Shown: one piece after another, positions 10,201 to 18,555 of the stretch
How the letters are laid out: each line of letters opens with the position of its first letter
How positions within the stretch are numbered: the stretch's first letter is position 1
Source of the DNA: Henriciella aquimarina
GTDB lineage: Bacteria > Pseudomonadota > Alphaproteobacteria > Caulobacterales > Hyphomonadaceae
DNA length: 64,000 nt
Reading direction: 5' to 3'
Assembly (NCBI RefSeq): GCF_002088975.1
Contig: NZ_NCST01000037.1
Span: 20,095 to 84,094, forward strand
Notes under the pieces: model-generated
The model's input: only the letters and a program-made list of their open reading frames with translations
What the model was told of the DNA's origin: nothing
Database searches by the model: none
Program-made: the position numbers and the translations under genes

Positions 10201-10227
10201 ACCTTTGAAAATCGCTTCCCGTTTCAT
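7204..10227 (-). CDS. TonB-dependent outer-membrane receptor (large, 1007 aa)
   Basis: A signal peptide (LLGSCAMVALVPAMGLQAAHA) is followed by a TonB-box-like segment (MDTVVITGSRIRR) and a plug domain with TLVNGRRFV, VVQAGGAAVYGSDAIAGVINYI. A long beta-barrel follows, ending in the aromatic residue (GMNIRF). This is the architecture of energy-coupled importers for substrates too large for porins. At 1007 aa it belongs to the long receptors common in oligomer-scavenging alphaproteobacteria rather than the shorter siderophore class. It leads an operon with two S10 carboxypeptidases and a cyclodeaminase-family enzyme, so oligopeptides are the likely substrate (inference). The 167-bp upstream gap holds an A/T-rich stretch near 10320-10335 that could contain its promoter. 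Confidence 0.92.
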   Translation of the reverse strand: MKREAIFKGLLGSCAMVALVPAMGLQAAHAQEQADEIETLPAEAGDEDETATMDTVVITGSRIRREVASTAAPVTTFGQQDFADRGLLNAADALNEITSLRPKFNQAAGDGSDSGSGQQFPELFGLGTGRTLTLVNGRRFVTTSNGLGDAQVDANVIPTGLIDRIEVVQAGGAAVYGSDAIAGVINYILKDDFEGLEVDAQVGNAENGEYPTHSARITAGRNFDSGRGNIAVNVETSKTPVVRFSDFEASNRSRITQGNPADTGPDDGIPSLQEVIPAYFWNFNGNGVVFTAPAPPPNFLARANGTPLQFSPDGSVVPYNPGNILGIPFAEGGDGTRYSDLAGLRTGVERLVGNVVGHYDLSPNLRLKGEFTFADTKGESVPQGTARSVLNQTDPALGAIMFTSNNPFLSQDAIDTLSQANPGFAAGAPLWLSRNFYNDLFPSNYQENDTRTWRALAGLEGDFDAAGRNFYWTVSGSYAEVEGQQRRWEANTTLFNQALNAVNDGSGNIVCAINVDADPSNDDPNCAPLNPFGAGNISQAATDYVSVRAGSDYTNEQIDILATMGTELFQLPAGGVDAVFAYEHRREEASFTPLPANQQGLFGTGTQEVPTSGDYNTNEVSVELLVPVLGGDFTLPGVKTLEFDGTYRYVDNSIAGEESVWSVGTRWEPFDGVTLRATRSRNFRAPTLTQLFAPTTVTVTNAGIDPCDADRINAGPNPAIRRANCEAEWAANPQYGDLATFQDPAENFSLTAVTSGGNPDLENEVSDTTTYGLVIDRLFVPGLTFSADRIEIDLENGLSAFTNGDFMATCYDSEPQPADICSVFTRLQTADGSNPPGTVVTGRETTFNAGEIVFRGEVYYLNYAFDIADLTGTDAGNLSLGVEATHTSKLSTSVTGTTFNRTDNTVEQPDWTARFDAVYSNGPLRLTYQLDYLDGVKAEEGATIENNPNPVIDSNITHSISALYSFENGVTFRAGVTNFTDELPSYPTLTHGDILGRRYFAGMNIRF

Positions 10228-10394
10228 CGGCTACCCCTTCCACATCTGGCTGAACTGCCGGCCCTTGCCGGAGCAGACGCCCTCTCTGACCACTCACCAC
10301 GCTAGGAAGCGCATGACGGATTTTTTATACTATTTGGCGGAGAGCACCTTCGGCTTCGGCAACAATTATTCACCACACCCGGCCTCGGGAATAT

Positions 10395-11753
10395 TTATTC
10401 CGTACCCGCTTTTGTTTCCCCTGCGGCGCCCTGTTCCGACAATGCCGGCTGCCCGAACCTCCGCGCGAAGCCATAGTAAAGAACGCCCAGGAGCGCCCAG
10501 CCGGCGAGCAGGAGATAGGGCCGCCAGTCAGCCGACCAGCCAAGCACGATGATCAGCCCGCCCAGCAGGATCCCGGCCACGGCGAAGCCTTGCAGGACGT
10601 GGCGCGACGGCCTGAAGGCCGAAGCGGCGTGCAAGTCGGGCTGCCGCTTCAACAGCATGATTGAGGACAGGCACGTGGCCGCGTATTTCAGGATGGTCGG
10701 AATGTTCACTGCCAGAAACAGGAAGACGAGATTGTCCGGCATGAAGAGGCCGAGACAGCAAAGCAGGAAGGCGACCAAAACGGCCGGACGCGGCACACCG
10801 CTATTCTCGTGCACGCGCGCAAGAGCGCCTGGCAGCATGCCAGCCCGCGCCATCGCATAGAGAAAGCGCGACATGATGATGAAGGTCGCATTGATCGAGC
10901 TGCCGATTGCCACGGTTGCGCTTATCAGGATAAGCCAGCGTCCCGGTTCGCCGAGAGAGACAATCGCGGCATCCAGCAGAGGCGCCTCGGAGGCCGCCAG
11001 CCCCTCGCCCCCAAGCACGCCTATGGCGGCAAATGCCACGATAAAATAAACCGCTGCCGTCAGCAGGACGGAAATGGTTATGCCGAGCGGGATGGTGCGT
11101 CCCGGACGGGTTACTTCTCCGCCCACCTCTGTCGCGCTTTCTATGCCAAGGAAGAGAGAGATCATCAGCGGAATCGCCGCAAGCACCCCCGCGGTGCCGT
11201 GGCTGGCGAAAGGCTCGAAACGCTCCATGGAAATCGACGGCACGCTGCCGAAGGCGAAAACGGCACACGTCGCCAACAGGATGAACAGCATGATGGACTG
11301 GCTGATCGTCGCCGCCGAAACCCCGATCAGGTTGACCGCAAGCACGAAGACCAGAATGGCCAGCATGGTCGGCTTCAGGGGAACATCGATCGCGGTCCCG
11401 AGATAGGAGACCAGAACCATGGTCAGGACAATGACCGCCGCCGTACTGCCCGCAATCCTGAGCCAGCTTATAAGGAAGCCGAGGAAGGGGTGCACGAAGC
11501 GGCGTGGCCACTCAAAAGAGGCCCCCGTGACAGGCACGGCCGCCCCCATGAAAGCATAGACGACGCCAAAAACAATCATCGGCACCATGGCAAACAGCAT
11601 GGAAACCAGCATGGCCGGCCCGGCGAGGGCAGCGGCCGGCGCCAGGATAGAAAAGACCGAGACCCCGATTGCTGTTCCCAGGCCAAGCGCCACCACCCCT
11701 GTCACGCCGACGGTGCGCTTCAGGTCACTGGCTGTTTCGGGCAATCTTGCCAT
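10395..11753 (-). CDS. APC-superfamily amino acid permease
   Basis: A 452-aa inner-membrane protein with about 12 hydrophobic segments. The APC signature is at the N-terminus: LKRTVGVTGVVALGLGTAIGVSVFS, where the unwound first helix carries a glycine-rich substrate site, and GIESATEVGGEVTRPGRTIP is the conserved loop after TM6. Such proteins take up amino acids or amines by proton symport or exchange. The start overlaps the stop of the aminotransferase (TGATG), so import and transamination are co-produced. Substrate specificity cannot be read from the sequence. Confidence 0.85.
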   Translation of the reverse strand: MARLPETASDLKRTVGVTGVVALGLGTAIGVSVFSILAPAAALAGPAMLVSMLFAMVPMIVFGVVYAFMGAAVPVTGASFEWPRRFVHPFLGFLISWLRIAGSTAAVIVLTMVLVSYLGTAIDVPLKPTMLAILVFVLAVNLIGVSAATISQSIMLFILLATCAVFAFGSVPSISMERFEPFASHGTAGVLAAIPLMISLFLGIESATEVGGEVTRPGRTIPLGITISVLLTAAVYFIVAFAAIGVLGGEGLAASEAPLLDAAIVSLGEPGRWLILISATVAIGSSINATFIIMSRFLYAMARAGMLPGALARVHENSGVPRPAVLVAFLLCCLGLFMPDNLVFLFLAVNIPTILKYAATCLSSIMLLKRQPDLHAASAFRPSRHVLQGFAVAGILLGGLIIVLGWSADWRPYLLLAGWALLGVLYYGFARRFGQPALSEQGAAGETKAGTE

Positions 11754-12973
11754 CAGGCGATCCGCTGGCTTTCGGCATATTTCTGCTGATACTCGCTAAG
11801 CCCGGCAGCCAGCCGCTCAAGCCCCTTGCGCAGCTCTGCCTCTTCCAGTGCATAGCCAATGCGGACATGACCGGCCATGCCAAAACATTCTCCCGGCACG
11901 ACCACCACGCCGTGCCGCGCAATCAGCCAGCGCGACAGCGCCATTGTGTCGCCGATTCCGACGACTTTCGGGAAACAGGTGCAACCCTCCACCGGAAGCG
12001 CAATTTCGATCAGCTTCCGGGCGGCCATGTCCTCGAACGCTGCTTCGGCAATCGGGCGGGCTGTCTCCATATGCCCCACCCGCCAGGCATCATAGGCCGG
12101 CGCACGGGCCAGAACTTCGGCCGCGACGGAATGGGAAAATTTCGAGACCGAGAAATCCACCCGGTCGCAATGCGCCTTGAGCCGCGCCATTGTCTCGCCC
12201 GCCGCGAACAGCCAGCCACAGCGCAACGTGCTCAACCCGAAGATCTTCGTCATGCTGCCGATACGGACGACGTTCGGATACTGTTCGGGATCCAGGCCCG
12301 GCACCGCTCTTTCATGATAGTCGCGATAGACCTCGTCCACCAGCAGGTAGACATCCCGCTTTCGCAGCGCCTCGGCGAGGCGGGCGAGCTCGTCGTCGGG
12401 AACGAGCGCGCCGCTTGGGTTGTGCAGATTGCTCACCACAACCATGCGCGTGCGGGATGTCAGTTGCTGCAACACCATGTCGGTGGAAAGGGAAAAATGC
12501 GGGGCCTTGCGCTCGAAAAACGCGGTCTCCATTCCGGCATCGTCAGCATAATTCGCGAAGATGTCGAAGCCCGGACGCTCGACCAGAACCTGATCACCCC
12601 GGTTCAGAAGGGCTGGATAGGCAAGCTGTACGGCAGAAGTTGCGCCGGTGGTGCAATGGATATTGCGGACCGGCATGGCGTAACGCTCTGACAATCGCAC
12701 CGCCAGGTCCGGATTGCTGCGCATGAAGACGCTCTGATAGCTTGCCGGCACGCCATGCCTGAAAGCCTGCGAGACGGTGTCGGCCAGCATCGCGGTTGGC
12801 TCGCGGACAGAACTTTCAAAGAGCCCGATCTTGCCCGGAGCGCCACTGCGTATCAGGCCGAGCGCATCGCGCACCCAATGGGCATAGCTGACCCAGCTTA
12901 CCTCATCCGTTTTCAAACCCGGTGCATCCACTTGTGCTGATCCCATTTCTGCCATCCGGCCTGGACCGGACAT
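11753..12973 (-). CDS. PLP-dependent aminotransferase, class I/II fold
   Basis: Fold type I aminotransferase of about 406 aa. The segment SNLHNPSGALVPDDELARL holds the family NPSG motif, LVDEVYRDYHERA has the PLP-binding D..Y, and GSMTKIFGLSTLRCGW has the Schiff-base Lys. RIGYALEE near the C-terminus carries the Arg that binds the substrate carboxylate. The open frame extends to 13147 but that part overlaps the next gene and looks non-coding; starts at 12973, 12955 or 12946 are all possible and no ribosome site is strong. It forms an operon with the amino acid permease downstream. An AspC/MalY-like role in amino-acid catabolism is likely, without a defined substrate. Confidence 0.8.
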   Translation of the reverse strand: MSGPGRMAEMGSAQVDAPGLKTDEVSWVSYAHWVRDALGLIRSGAPGKIGLFESSVREPTAMLADTVSQAFRHGVPASYQSVFMRSNPDLAVRLSERYAMPVRNIHCTTGATSAVQLAYPALLNRGDQVLVERPGFDIFANYADDAGMETAFFERKAPHFSLSTDMVLQQLTSRTRMVVVSNLHNPSGALVPDDELARLAEALRKRDVYLLVDEVYRDYHERAVPGLDPEQYPNVVRIGSMTKIFGLSTLRCGWLFAAGETMARLKAHCDRVDFSVSKFSHSVAAEVLARAPAYDAWRVGHMETARPIAEAAFEDMAARKLIEIALPVEGCTCFPKVVGIGDTMALSRWLIARHGVVVVPGECFGMAGHVRIGYALEEAELRKGLERLAAGLSEYQQKYAESQRIA

Positions 12974-13100
12974 CTCAACCCGGACGACATTACGCCCGAC
13001 CGGGAGATTTTTTATGCAAAGGCCCCAAGGCGGAGCCGCCAACGCGCATAAATGTTCTGCATCGGCGTCTGGCGTATACAGGCCTTTCCCCGCGTGTTTC

Positions 13101-14723
13101 CTACTCGCTCCCGCCGCTGACGAAGCAATCCGACGGCGCGACATCACCGGCCGGCTCCCACTGCATGGCCGGATAGGTTTCCCCGTCTTTCTCGATGCTG
13201 GTGCGCACCCCCTTCACACAACGCCCGAAGCTGTCAGAAGCCGGGAAGAGAACCTTGCCCTCGACGTGAACCGCGTTGTGAAAGGCCGTTTCATCCTCGC
13301 CTGTCGCCGCACTGACGAGAGCGCGCCATTTGTCGGGCGTCAGCGAAATCTCGCCGGACTCGCGCTGCCGGAAGACCTTGCTCATGAAATCGTGGAGACC
13401 ATGCGCCCCGCCGCTTGCGGCCCGCAGCCGGGAGTCGAGATCGGCAAAGTAGAGCGCACCGCGCTGATAGGGAACGTGACGGATCTCACCATCCCCGAAG
13501 CCCACTTCCTTGATCTCGCTGATTGACCAGTCGCGGGCCTTGTTTGTGTAGAAGTTCCGGCTGAGGCGGTTGAGCCCCTCGAGATAGTCGTCAAACGAAA
13601 TCTCTCCGGCACGAAATGGAAGGGTATACTGGTAATAGGTCGTCAGCCCCTCCGAGAACCAGTTCTCGTCAATCGATCCGCCCTCGACGAACCCGACCCA
13701 CTGGTGCAGGAGTTCGTGCACGAACACGGACCGGATATCCCTGTAATCACTGTCCTCCTCTGGCGTGACCGGCCCCCGCGAGAGCATGAAGGAATTGGCC
13801 AGTGCCGTACCGCCGCCATAGGGCGGAGTCTGCAGCAGACGCATAAAGACACGGTATTCCGGGGCGGGATCTAGATGATCGAAATAGGTCTCGAAATAGT
13901 CGTACATCTTGGCGGTAAACGCCATTTCTTCATATTCATCAAAAGGAAAATCCCCCAGCCAGTAGGCATGGAAGTCGCCCTGCGTGATGTCTTCGGGATA
14001 ATGCCCGGTCGGACCGGCCATGTACCAGCCCTGCATGATATTGGCCGGCGGACCATCAACGCGTGATTTGCCTTCTCCAAAGGTGGTCACGCCCACTGAC
14101 GGGGCATCGAATTCCGAGAGATCCCACGCCAGCACCGATTGCGTGGACGCGGCATTGGACGGCACGATCATGAAGCCTGCCCCTGCCCCGCTTATCCCTC
14201 CGGCCGAGGGCCGAATCCCGAAAGCCGGACCACCGGGGCTGCCTTCCGGCTGGATAAGTGCGCGGTAGCTGATCTCGACCGGAAACGTTACCTCACGGGT
14301 CGCCGTCCAGTGCCGGAAATAGGGATAGCCGCCGGGGACCGGCTCATCATCCTCGGTCGCGAAGGTGACAGGGCCATTGGCATCGCTCACCTCAAGGCCG
14401 GTGATCCGGTCGGCTATGCCAGTGACGTTCACATAGACGATTGGCGCCATCAGCTGGAGCGTCTCTTCCCCCTCGGCCAAGCCGCCCGTAAGCCTGGACG
14501 ACACCTCAATCGCCTCAACAGTGCCATCGCTGGTGACGTCCGGCTTGAGTGTGAGGTTATATTGCGCAGTCGTCTCAGGCTGTATTTGTGCGGTGGCCGG
14601 CCGGGCAAGCTGGCAAGCCGCCAGGGCAAGCCCGGGCACAATCATCAGGGCGATTTCAAAAAGCTGGCCCGTCCATCCGGACGTCGTCGCTGCGGTCTCT
14701 GTCCTTCGCATATCGCTCATCAT
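13101..14723 (-). CDS. Gluzincin metallopeptidase, M61/M1-like, exported
   Basis: This 540-aa protein starts with a hydrophobic signal that may be a lipoprotein type (PGLALAAC). The zinc site is HELLHQW (His336, Glu337, His340) with the third ligand in NWFSEGLTTYYQY, the HExxH...E pattern with the W-F-x-E-G spacing typical of M61 glycyl aminopeptidases. A beta-rich N-terminal domain precedes it. The C-terminal PDZ domain common in M61 is not apparent, since the protein ends about 60 residues after its helical domain. GGAGG 6 bases upstream supports the ATG at 14723. It is divergent from a paralogue at 15023 and probably trims exported peptides. Confidence 0.78.
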   Translation of the reverse strand: MMSDMRRTETAATTSGWTGQLFEIALMIVPGLALAACQLARPATAQIQPETTAQYNLTLKPDVTSDGTVEAIEVSSRLTGGLAEGEETLQLMAPIVYVNVTGIADRITGLEVSDANGPVTFATEDDEPVPGGYPYFRHWTATREVTFPVEISYRALIQPEGSPGGPAFGIRPSAGGISGAGAGFMIVPSNAASTQSVLAWDLSEFDAPSVGVTTFGEGKSRVDGPPANIMQGWYMAGPTGHYPEDITQGDFHAYWLGDFPFDEYEEMAFTAKMYDYFETYFDHLDPAPEYRVFMRLLQTPPYGGGTALANSFMLSRGPVTPEEDSDYRDIRSVFVHELLHQWVGFVEGGSIDENWFSEGLTTYYQYTLPFRAGEISFDDYLEGLNRLSRNFYTNKARDWSISEIKEVGFGDGEIRHVPYQRGALYFADLDSRLRAASGGAHGLHDFMSKVFRQRESGEISLTPDKWRALVSAATGEDETAFHNAVHVEGKVLFPASDSFGRCVKGVRTSIEKDGETYPAMQWEPAGDVAPSDCFVSGGSE

Positions 14724-15022
14724 GATCAGCCTCCGGCGGTCCTGGGTCGAGAGTTTCTTGTCCCATTGCGCCGGAACAAGAGCTATTCGAACCGTTCGAA
14801 GGGAAGACCGTGTTCGGCATGAAATTCAGCTCAACCACAGCATGGCGGCATAGCTGTTGCGCAGCAGCGTCTACTCCGGCAGAGCCATGCAGGATGCAAA
14901 GGTCTCATGCATAAAATTTGTCTGCCATCGCAGTCTGCAGGCGCGATACGCTTAAACAATCCCGGCCGGCTGCCTAGGCTGGAAAGTCAAAGCCGACACG
15001 TCCAGATCATGGAGACCGCCTG
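14724..15022. promoter_or_regulatory. Divergent promoter region between two M61-like peptidase genes
   Basis: This 299-bp gap must hold the promoters of both peptidase genes. It contains a perfect inverted repeat TTCGAAC-C-GTTCGAA at 14786-14800, 63 bases from the start of the left-hand gene, placed as an operator would be. No regulator gene is adjacent, so the binding protein is unknown. I saw no other gene in the gap. Confidence 0.5.
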
Positions 15023-16792
15023 ATGTGCCCTCGCCTCTTCCGCAAATGCTCCCTCCAACTGTCTGCAGCGGCCAGCGGGCTCGGCCTGCTCGGCCTGTCA
15101 GCCTGCGAAACGCATGAGCCGGCGGTTGCTCCGGTGGCAGACAAGACTGACACAATGGAGATCCGTCTGTCGCCGCAGCTCAAGGGAAGCGATGAGGTCC
15201 AGTCCATCGCAATGGCCATCGACCTGTCGGCCCCGGATCTAGAGGCCGGCGAGACCTTCCTCACCATGGCCATTGTCCGTGTCATGGCACCAACCGCCCT
15301 CACCGATCCGGAAAGCCTGACCGTCACGGATGATTTGGGCTCCGTCCCGCTGACTATTGAGGAAGATCCCGAAGATCCATCCGATTTCCGGCAGGACCGG
15401 CGCTGGCTGGTCGACCGCGACACGGCAGGCGATGTTGAAATCCGCTATACGATCGAGCCGCGCATCATCACCGCCGACACCCGCCCCGGCCCGCTGATCG
15501 ATACCCGCACAGAGCTCTGGGGCATCTACGGCTCCGGCAATACCATGCTCGCCCTGCCGGAAGACGGCTGGCCACGCGACGTGCGTGTCGAGTGGGATCT
15601 CTCCGACATGCCGGAGGGCGCCCGGGCCGCCTCCAGTCTGGGCCTCGGCACGGCCGAAGCCCTGGTCACGCAGGAAAATCTCAACAACACCTTCTTCATG
15701 GCAGGGCCACTCAAGAGCCAGCCAGAAAGCGGCACCGGCGATTTTGTCGTCTACTGGATGACGCCGGCCGCGTTCGATCTCAAGGGCGCCGCAACGTGGA
15801 CGGAACAGGCCTATGACTACTTCTCGAACTTCTTCGGACAGGACGCCGATGCCTTCCGCGTCTTCATGCGTACGACAGAGCGTTTCCAGGGCGGTGGCGG
15901 AGGCGGCTACAACTCCTTCATCTTCGGCACCGTCGAGGGCGAGGACCGTGATCCCGACGAGGTTCGCTCGTTGCTCGCCCATGAGGCCCTCCACCATTTC
16001 GTCGGCAGTTATGGCGATGGTGGCGGAGCGGGCGGCCAGCAATGGTATTCCGAGGGCGCGACCTCGTACTACACGATCGTCCTGCCCCATCGTGCCAGCT
16101 TGACCAGCCTCGACCAGTTCATCGACGCCTTCAACGCGCATGCGCTCAACTACTACACCAACCCGCAAAGCGGTCTTTCCAATGAGGAGGTAACCGCACG
16201 GTTCTTCTCCGATTCCAATGCGCAGGTCGTGCCCTATAATCGCGGCCCCCTCTACTTTGCACTGACAGACTACCGCATGCGCCAGGCAAGCCATGGCGAG
16301 AAGCGTGTGGACGACCTGATCTTCCGCTTCATCGCAGAGCGCGGCGAGGCCGAGGCTCCGGTCGCCTTCTGGCGGGAGGTCGTGACCGATGCGCTGGGCG
16401 AGGCCGGTGGCGAGGAATTCGACGCAATGATGCGCGGCGCGCCGCTGGACCTGCCCAAGGATCTGTTCGGCCCTTGCTTCGACGGCAGGAGCAAAACCTT
16501 GCAGGATTTCGCGCGTGGCTTCCGCCCGTATGAAGACAAGGCGGGTCGCACACGCATCGGCCCCGTCACACCTGGTTCTCCGGCCGGCCAGGCTGGCCTG
16601 AGGCGCTATGACATCATCACCAATCCGGAAACACTCGAAGCGGCAGAACAAGCTGAGCCGGGCACCAGTGTCACGCTCGATATCCGTCGTGAGGGCGCCC
16701 CGCTCACCGTGACATACACCCCCTGGACGCAGCCAGTCGAAGGCCTGCAATGGCAACTGGCCGACGAAACGCCATCAGAGTGTCATCTGTAG
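15023..16792 (+). CDS. Gluzincin metallopeptidase, M61-like with C-terminal PDZ, lipoprotein
   Basis: This 589-aa paralogue of the gene at 13101 has a lipoprotein signal (GLGLLGLSAC, Cys about residue 30). The zinc motif is HEALHHF (His320, Glu321, His324) and the third ligand lies in QQWYSEGATSYYTIV. The last 75 residues (RIGPVTPGSPAGQAGLRRYDIIT and beyond) look like a PDZ domain, which M61 peptidases carry at the C-terminus, so this copy has the complete layout that its divergent partner lacks. GGAG lies about 8 bases upstream of the ATG. Likely a surface or periplasmic aminopeptidase acting with the S10 carboxypeptidases nearby. Confidence 0.78.
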   Translation: MCPRLFRKCSLQLSAAASGLGLLGLSACETHEPAVAPVADKTDTMEIRLSPQLKGSDEVQSIAMAIDLSAPDLEAGETFLTMAIVRVMAPTALTDPESLTVTDDLGSVPLTIEEDPEDPSDFRQDRRWLVDRDTAGDVEIRYTIEPRIITADTRPGPLIDTRTELWGIYGSGNTMLALPEDGWPRDVRVEWDLSDMPEGARAASSLGLGTAEALVTQENLNNTFFMAGPLKSQPESGTGDFVVYWMTPAAFDLKGAATWTEQAYDYFSNFFGQDADAFRVFMRTTERFQGGGGGGYNSFIFGTVEGEDRDPDEVRSLLAHEALHHFVGSYGDGGGAGGQQWYSEGATSYYTIVLPHRASLTSLDQFIDAFNAHALNYYTNPQSGLSNEEVTARFFSDSNAQVVPYNRGPLYFALTDYRMRQASHGEKRVDDLIFRFIAERGEAEAPVAFWREVVTDALGEAGGEEFDAMMRGAPLDLPKDLFGPCFDGRSKTLQDFARGFRPYEDKAGRTRIGPVTPGSPAGQAGLRRYDIITNPETLEAAEQAEPGTSVTLDIRREGAPLTVTYTPWTQPVEGLQWQLADETPSECHL

Positions 16793-16801
16793 GCTCGGGC
16801 A

Positions 16802-16827
16802 AGCCCTTGCCAGGACCGGTAAGGGCT
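16802..16827 (+). terminator. Stem-loop after the M61/PDZ gene
   Basis: Arms AGCCCTTGCC and GGTAAGGGCT form a 10-bp stem with one G-U pair and a 6-base loop, 9 bases after the stop codon. It lacks a clear T run, so it may act as a weak or Rho-assisted terminator. Confidence 0.4.
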
Positions 16828-16982
16828 CACCGCCCCTGCTCCACCCCAAGCCGGAATCCTGGAAAACCACAATCCGGAAAAGCGGGGGGCGGCGATCGGG
16901 AAAACAAGTCGGGCCTTCGCTGGATTTGCCCGTTGACCTAATCACGCGAGCGCCGTATCACCCCGCCTTCCGAACCCTGAAT

Positions 16983-17067
16983 GCCCAGGTGGCGGAATTG
17001 GTAGACGCGCACGGTTCAGGTCCGTGTGTCTCACGACGTGGAGGTTCGAGTCCTCTCCTGGGCACCA
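16983..17067 (+). tRNA. tRNA-Leu (anticodon CAG)
   Basis: A complete class II tRNA: acceptor stem GCCCAGG (16983-16989) pairs with CCTGGGC (17057-17063), followed by A and an encoded CCA. The anticodon stem CACGG/CCGTG encloses the loop TTCAGGT with anticodon CAG at 17017-17019. The T arm carries GGTTCGAGTCC, and a short variable arm is present as expected for leucine. Its 3' end is the integration site of the island that follows. Confidence 0.95.
17052..17067 (+). repeat. Left attachment site (attL) core in the tRNA 3' end
   Basis: The bases CCTCTCCTGGGCACCA form the tRNA T-arm/acceptor 3' end and match CCTCTCCTGGCACCA at 22188-22202 except for one missing G. Integration keeps the tRNA intact on the integrase side. 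Confidence 0.65.
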
Positions 17068-17159
17068 TTGCTTTTTCCGAGACAGTCCGAAAAGCTCCAC
17101 AATCCCTTCTAAAATAGGCATATTTAGACGAAATCTCGGCGGATAGTGTCCGGCGAGGC

Positions 17160-17250
17160 GCGGGTATGTCCGTTGGCATGCGGGTATTTTGTGGGTAGAT
17201 TTGAGGGTATCCGGGGTTTTGCTACCCGCTCTGCTGCTCACGATACCCGC
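17160..17250. repeat. Cluster of GCGGGTAT-type repeats, probable integrase arm sites (left)
   Basis: Between the tRNA and the integrase ATG the motif GGGTA(T) occurs four times on the plus strand (17160, 17180, 17191, 17203) and twice inverted (TACCCGC at 17223 and 17244). The same motif is found twice at the right end of the island. Such repeats are typical of arm-type binding sites of tyrosine integrases; some may also be operators for the int promoter. Confidence 0.55.
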
Positions 17251-17252
17251 AC

Positions 17253-18452
17253 ATGCCGCTTACAGATATCCAGCTTCGCCAACTCAAGCCGCGTGAAAAG
17301 GACTACAAGACGGCCGATGGCGGCGGGCTTTATGTCCATGTCAGCAAGACTGGCTCCCGACTCTGGCGGTTTCGGTATCGCTTCGACGGCAAGCAGAAGC
17401 TTCTGGCCTTCGGCGCCTATCCGGCGATCAGCCTGGCGCGGGCGCGCGAATTGCGGGCCGAAGCAAAGACGCTGCTGGCAGAGGGGATAGATCCTGCTGC
17501 GCATGCCAAAGCCGAGAAGGCGCAACAGGCCGCGCTGACGGAACATACGTTCGAAAAGATCGCCGCCGAGCTTGTCGAGAAGCTCCGCAAGGAAGGCAAG
17601 GCTGACGTGACGCTGACCAAGAAGCAGTGGCTTCTGGATATGGCGAACGCTGATTTTGGCGATCGGCCGATTACCGCGATCACGGCGGCCGACATTCTGA
17701 CAACGCTGCGCAAGGTCGAGGCCAAGGGCAACTATGAGACTGCCAAGCGGCTTCGCTCCACGATCGGGCAGGTGTTCCGCTATGCGATCGCCACGGCGCG
17801 GGCTGAAAACGACCCGACATATGGGCTACGTGGCGCACTGGTCGCGCCCAAGGTTTCGCATATGGCGGCAATCACGGATTGGGATGGCTTTGGCGACCTG
17901 ATCCGCGCGATCTGGGATTATGAAGGCGGCTCGCCCTCGACGCGGGCGGCGCTGAAGCTAATGGCGCTTTTGTACACGCGACCCGGCGAATTGCGCCTCG
18001 CGCTTTGGGATGAGTTCGATTTGGAGAAGAGCACTTGGACCATCCCGGCGGCGCGAACGAAGATGCGGCGCGAGCATACAAAGCCATTGCCGTCTCTGGC
18101 GGTTGATATCCTGAAGACCCTGCGAGCCGAGACGGGCAGCAATTACCGCGTCTTCCCGTCATCCATCGCACGCGACAAGCCGATCAGTGAGAACACGCTT
18201 AATCAGGCGCTCCGCCGCATGGGTTTTGATAAGCACGAGCACACTTCGCACGGCTTCAGGGCCACCGCCTCAAGCCTTCTGAATGAAAGCGGTCTCTGGA
18301 ACGCGGACGCGATTGAAGCCGAGCTCGGGCATGTCGGCGCAGACGAAGTACGCCGCGCTTATCATCGCGCCCGCTATTGGGATGAACGCGTGAGGATGGC
18401 GGATTGGTGGGCAAACCAAATCACGAAAACGATTTCCACAGCGCGACTCTGA
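17253..18452 (+). CDS. int: P4-type tyrosine recombinase / integrase
   Basis: A 399-aa integrase. The N-terminal DUF4102-like domain (KPREKDYKTADGGGLYVHV, residues about 11-90) is followed by a core-binding domain and the catalytic domain. Catalytic residues are visible as TRPGELRLALWDEF (Arg I), HTSHGFRATASSLLNE (H-x-x-R) and GHVGADEVRRAYHRARYWDER (nucleophile Tyr in AYHR). Length and layout match tRNA-targeting island integrases, and it reads away from the tRNA-Leu it presumably recognises. No good ribosome site is visible before the ATG, and the upstream repeats suggest autoregulation. Confidence 0.93.
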   Translation: MPLTDIQLRQLKPREKDYKTADGGGLYVHVSKTGSRLWRFRYRFDGKQKLLAFGAYPAISLARARELRAEAKTLLAEGIDPAAHAKAEKAQQAALTEHTFEKIAAELVEKLRKEGKADVTLTKKQWLLDMANADFGDRPITAITAADILTTLRKVEAKGNYETAKRLRSTIGQVFRYAIATARAENDPTYGLRGALVAPKVSHMAAITDWDGFGDLIRAIWDYEGGSPSTRAALKLMALLYTRPGELRLALWDEFDLEKSTWTIPAARTKMRREHTKPLPSLAVDILKTLRAETGSNYRVFPSSIARDKPISENTLNQALRRMGFDKHEHTSHGFRATASSLLNESGLWNADAIEAELGHVGADEVRRAYHRARYWDERVRMADWWANQITKTISTARL

Positions 18453-18555
18453 TTTGTGGAGGACAGAACAAACGCAGAAAATTTGCGGAAATCAACCCTT
18501 CCACGCCTTTGCTGCACCCTATAGATTGTACTCGGATTGTATAGGAGCACCAGAT

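Noticed and set aside
13020..13060. GGCGG-CT-CCGCC hairpin downstream of the M61-like gene
   Set aside because: Two-base loop and no following T run on the minus strand, so it was not called a terminator.
12974..13147. N-terminal extension of the class I/II aminotransferase
   Set aside because: It overlaps the end of the M61-like gene, has no protein-like pattern and no ribosome site; starts at 12973-12946 fit the family better.
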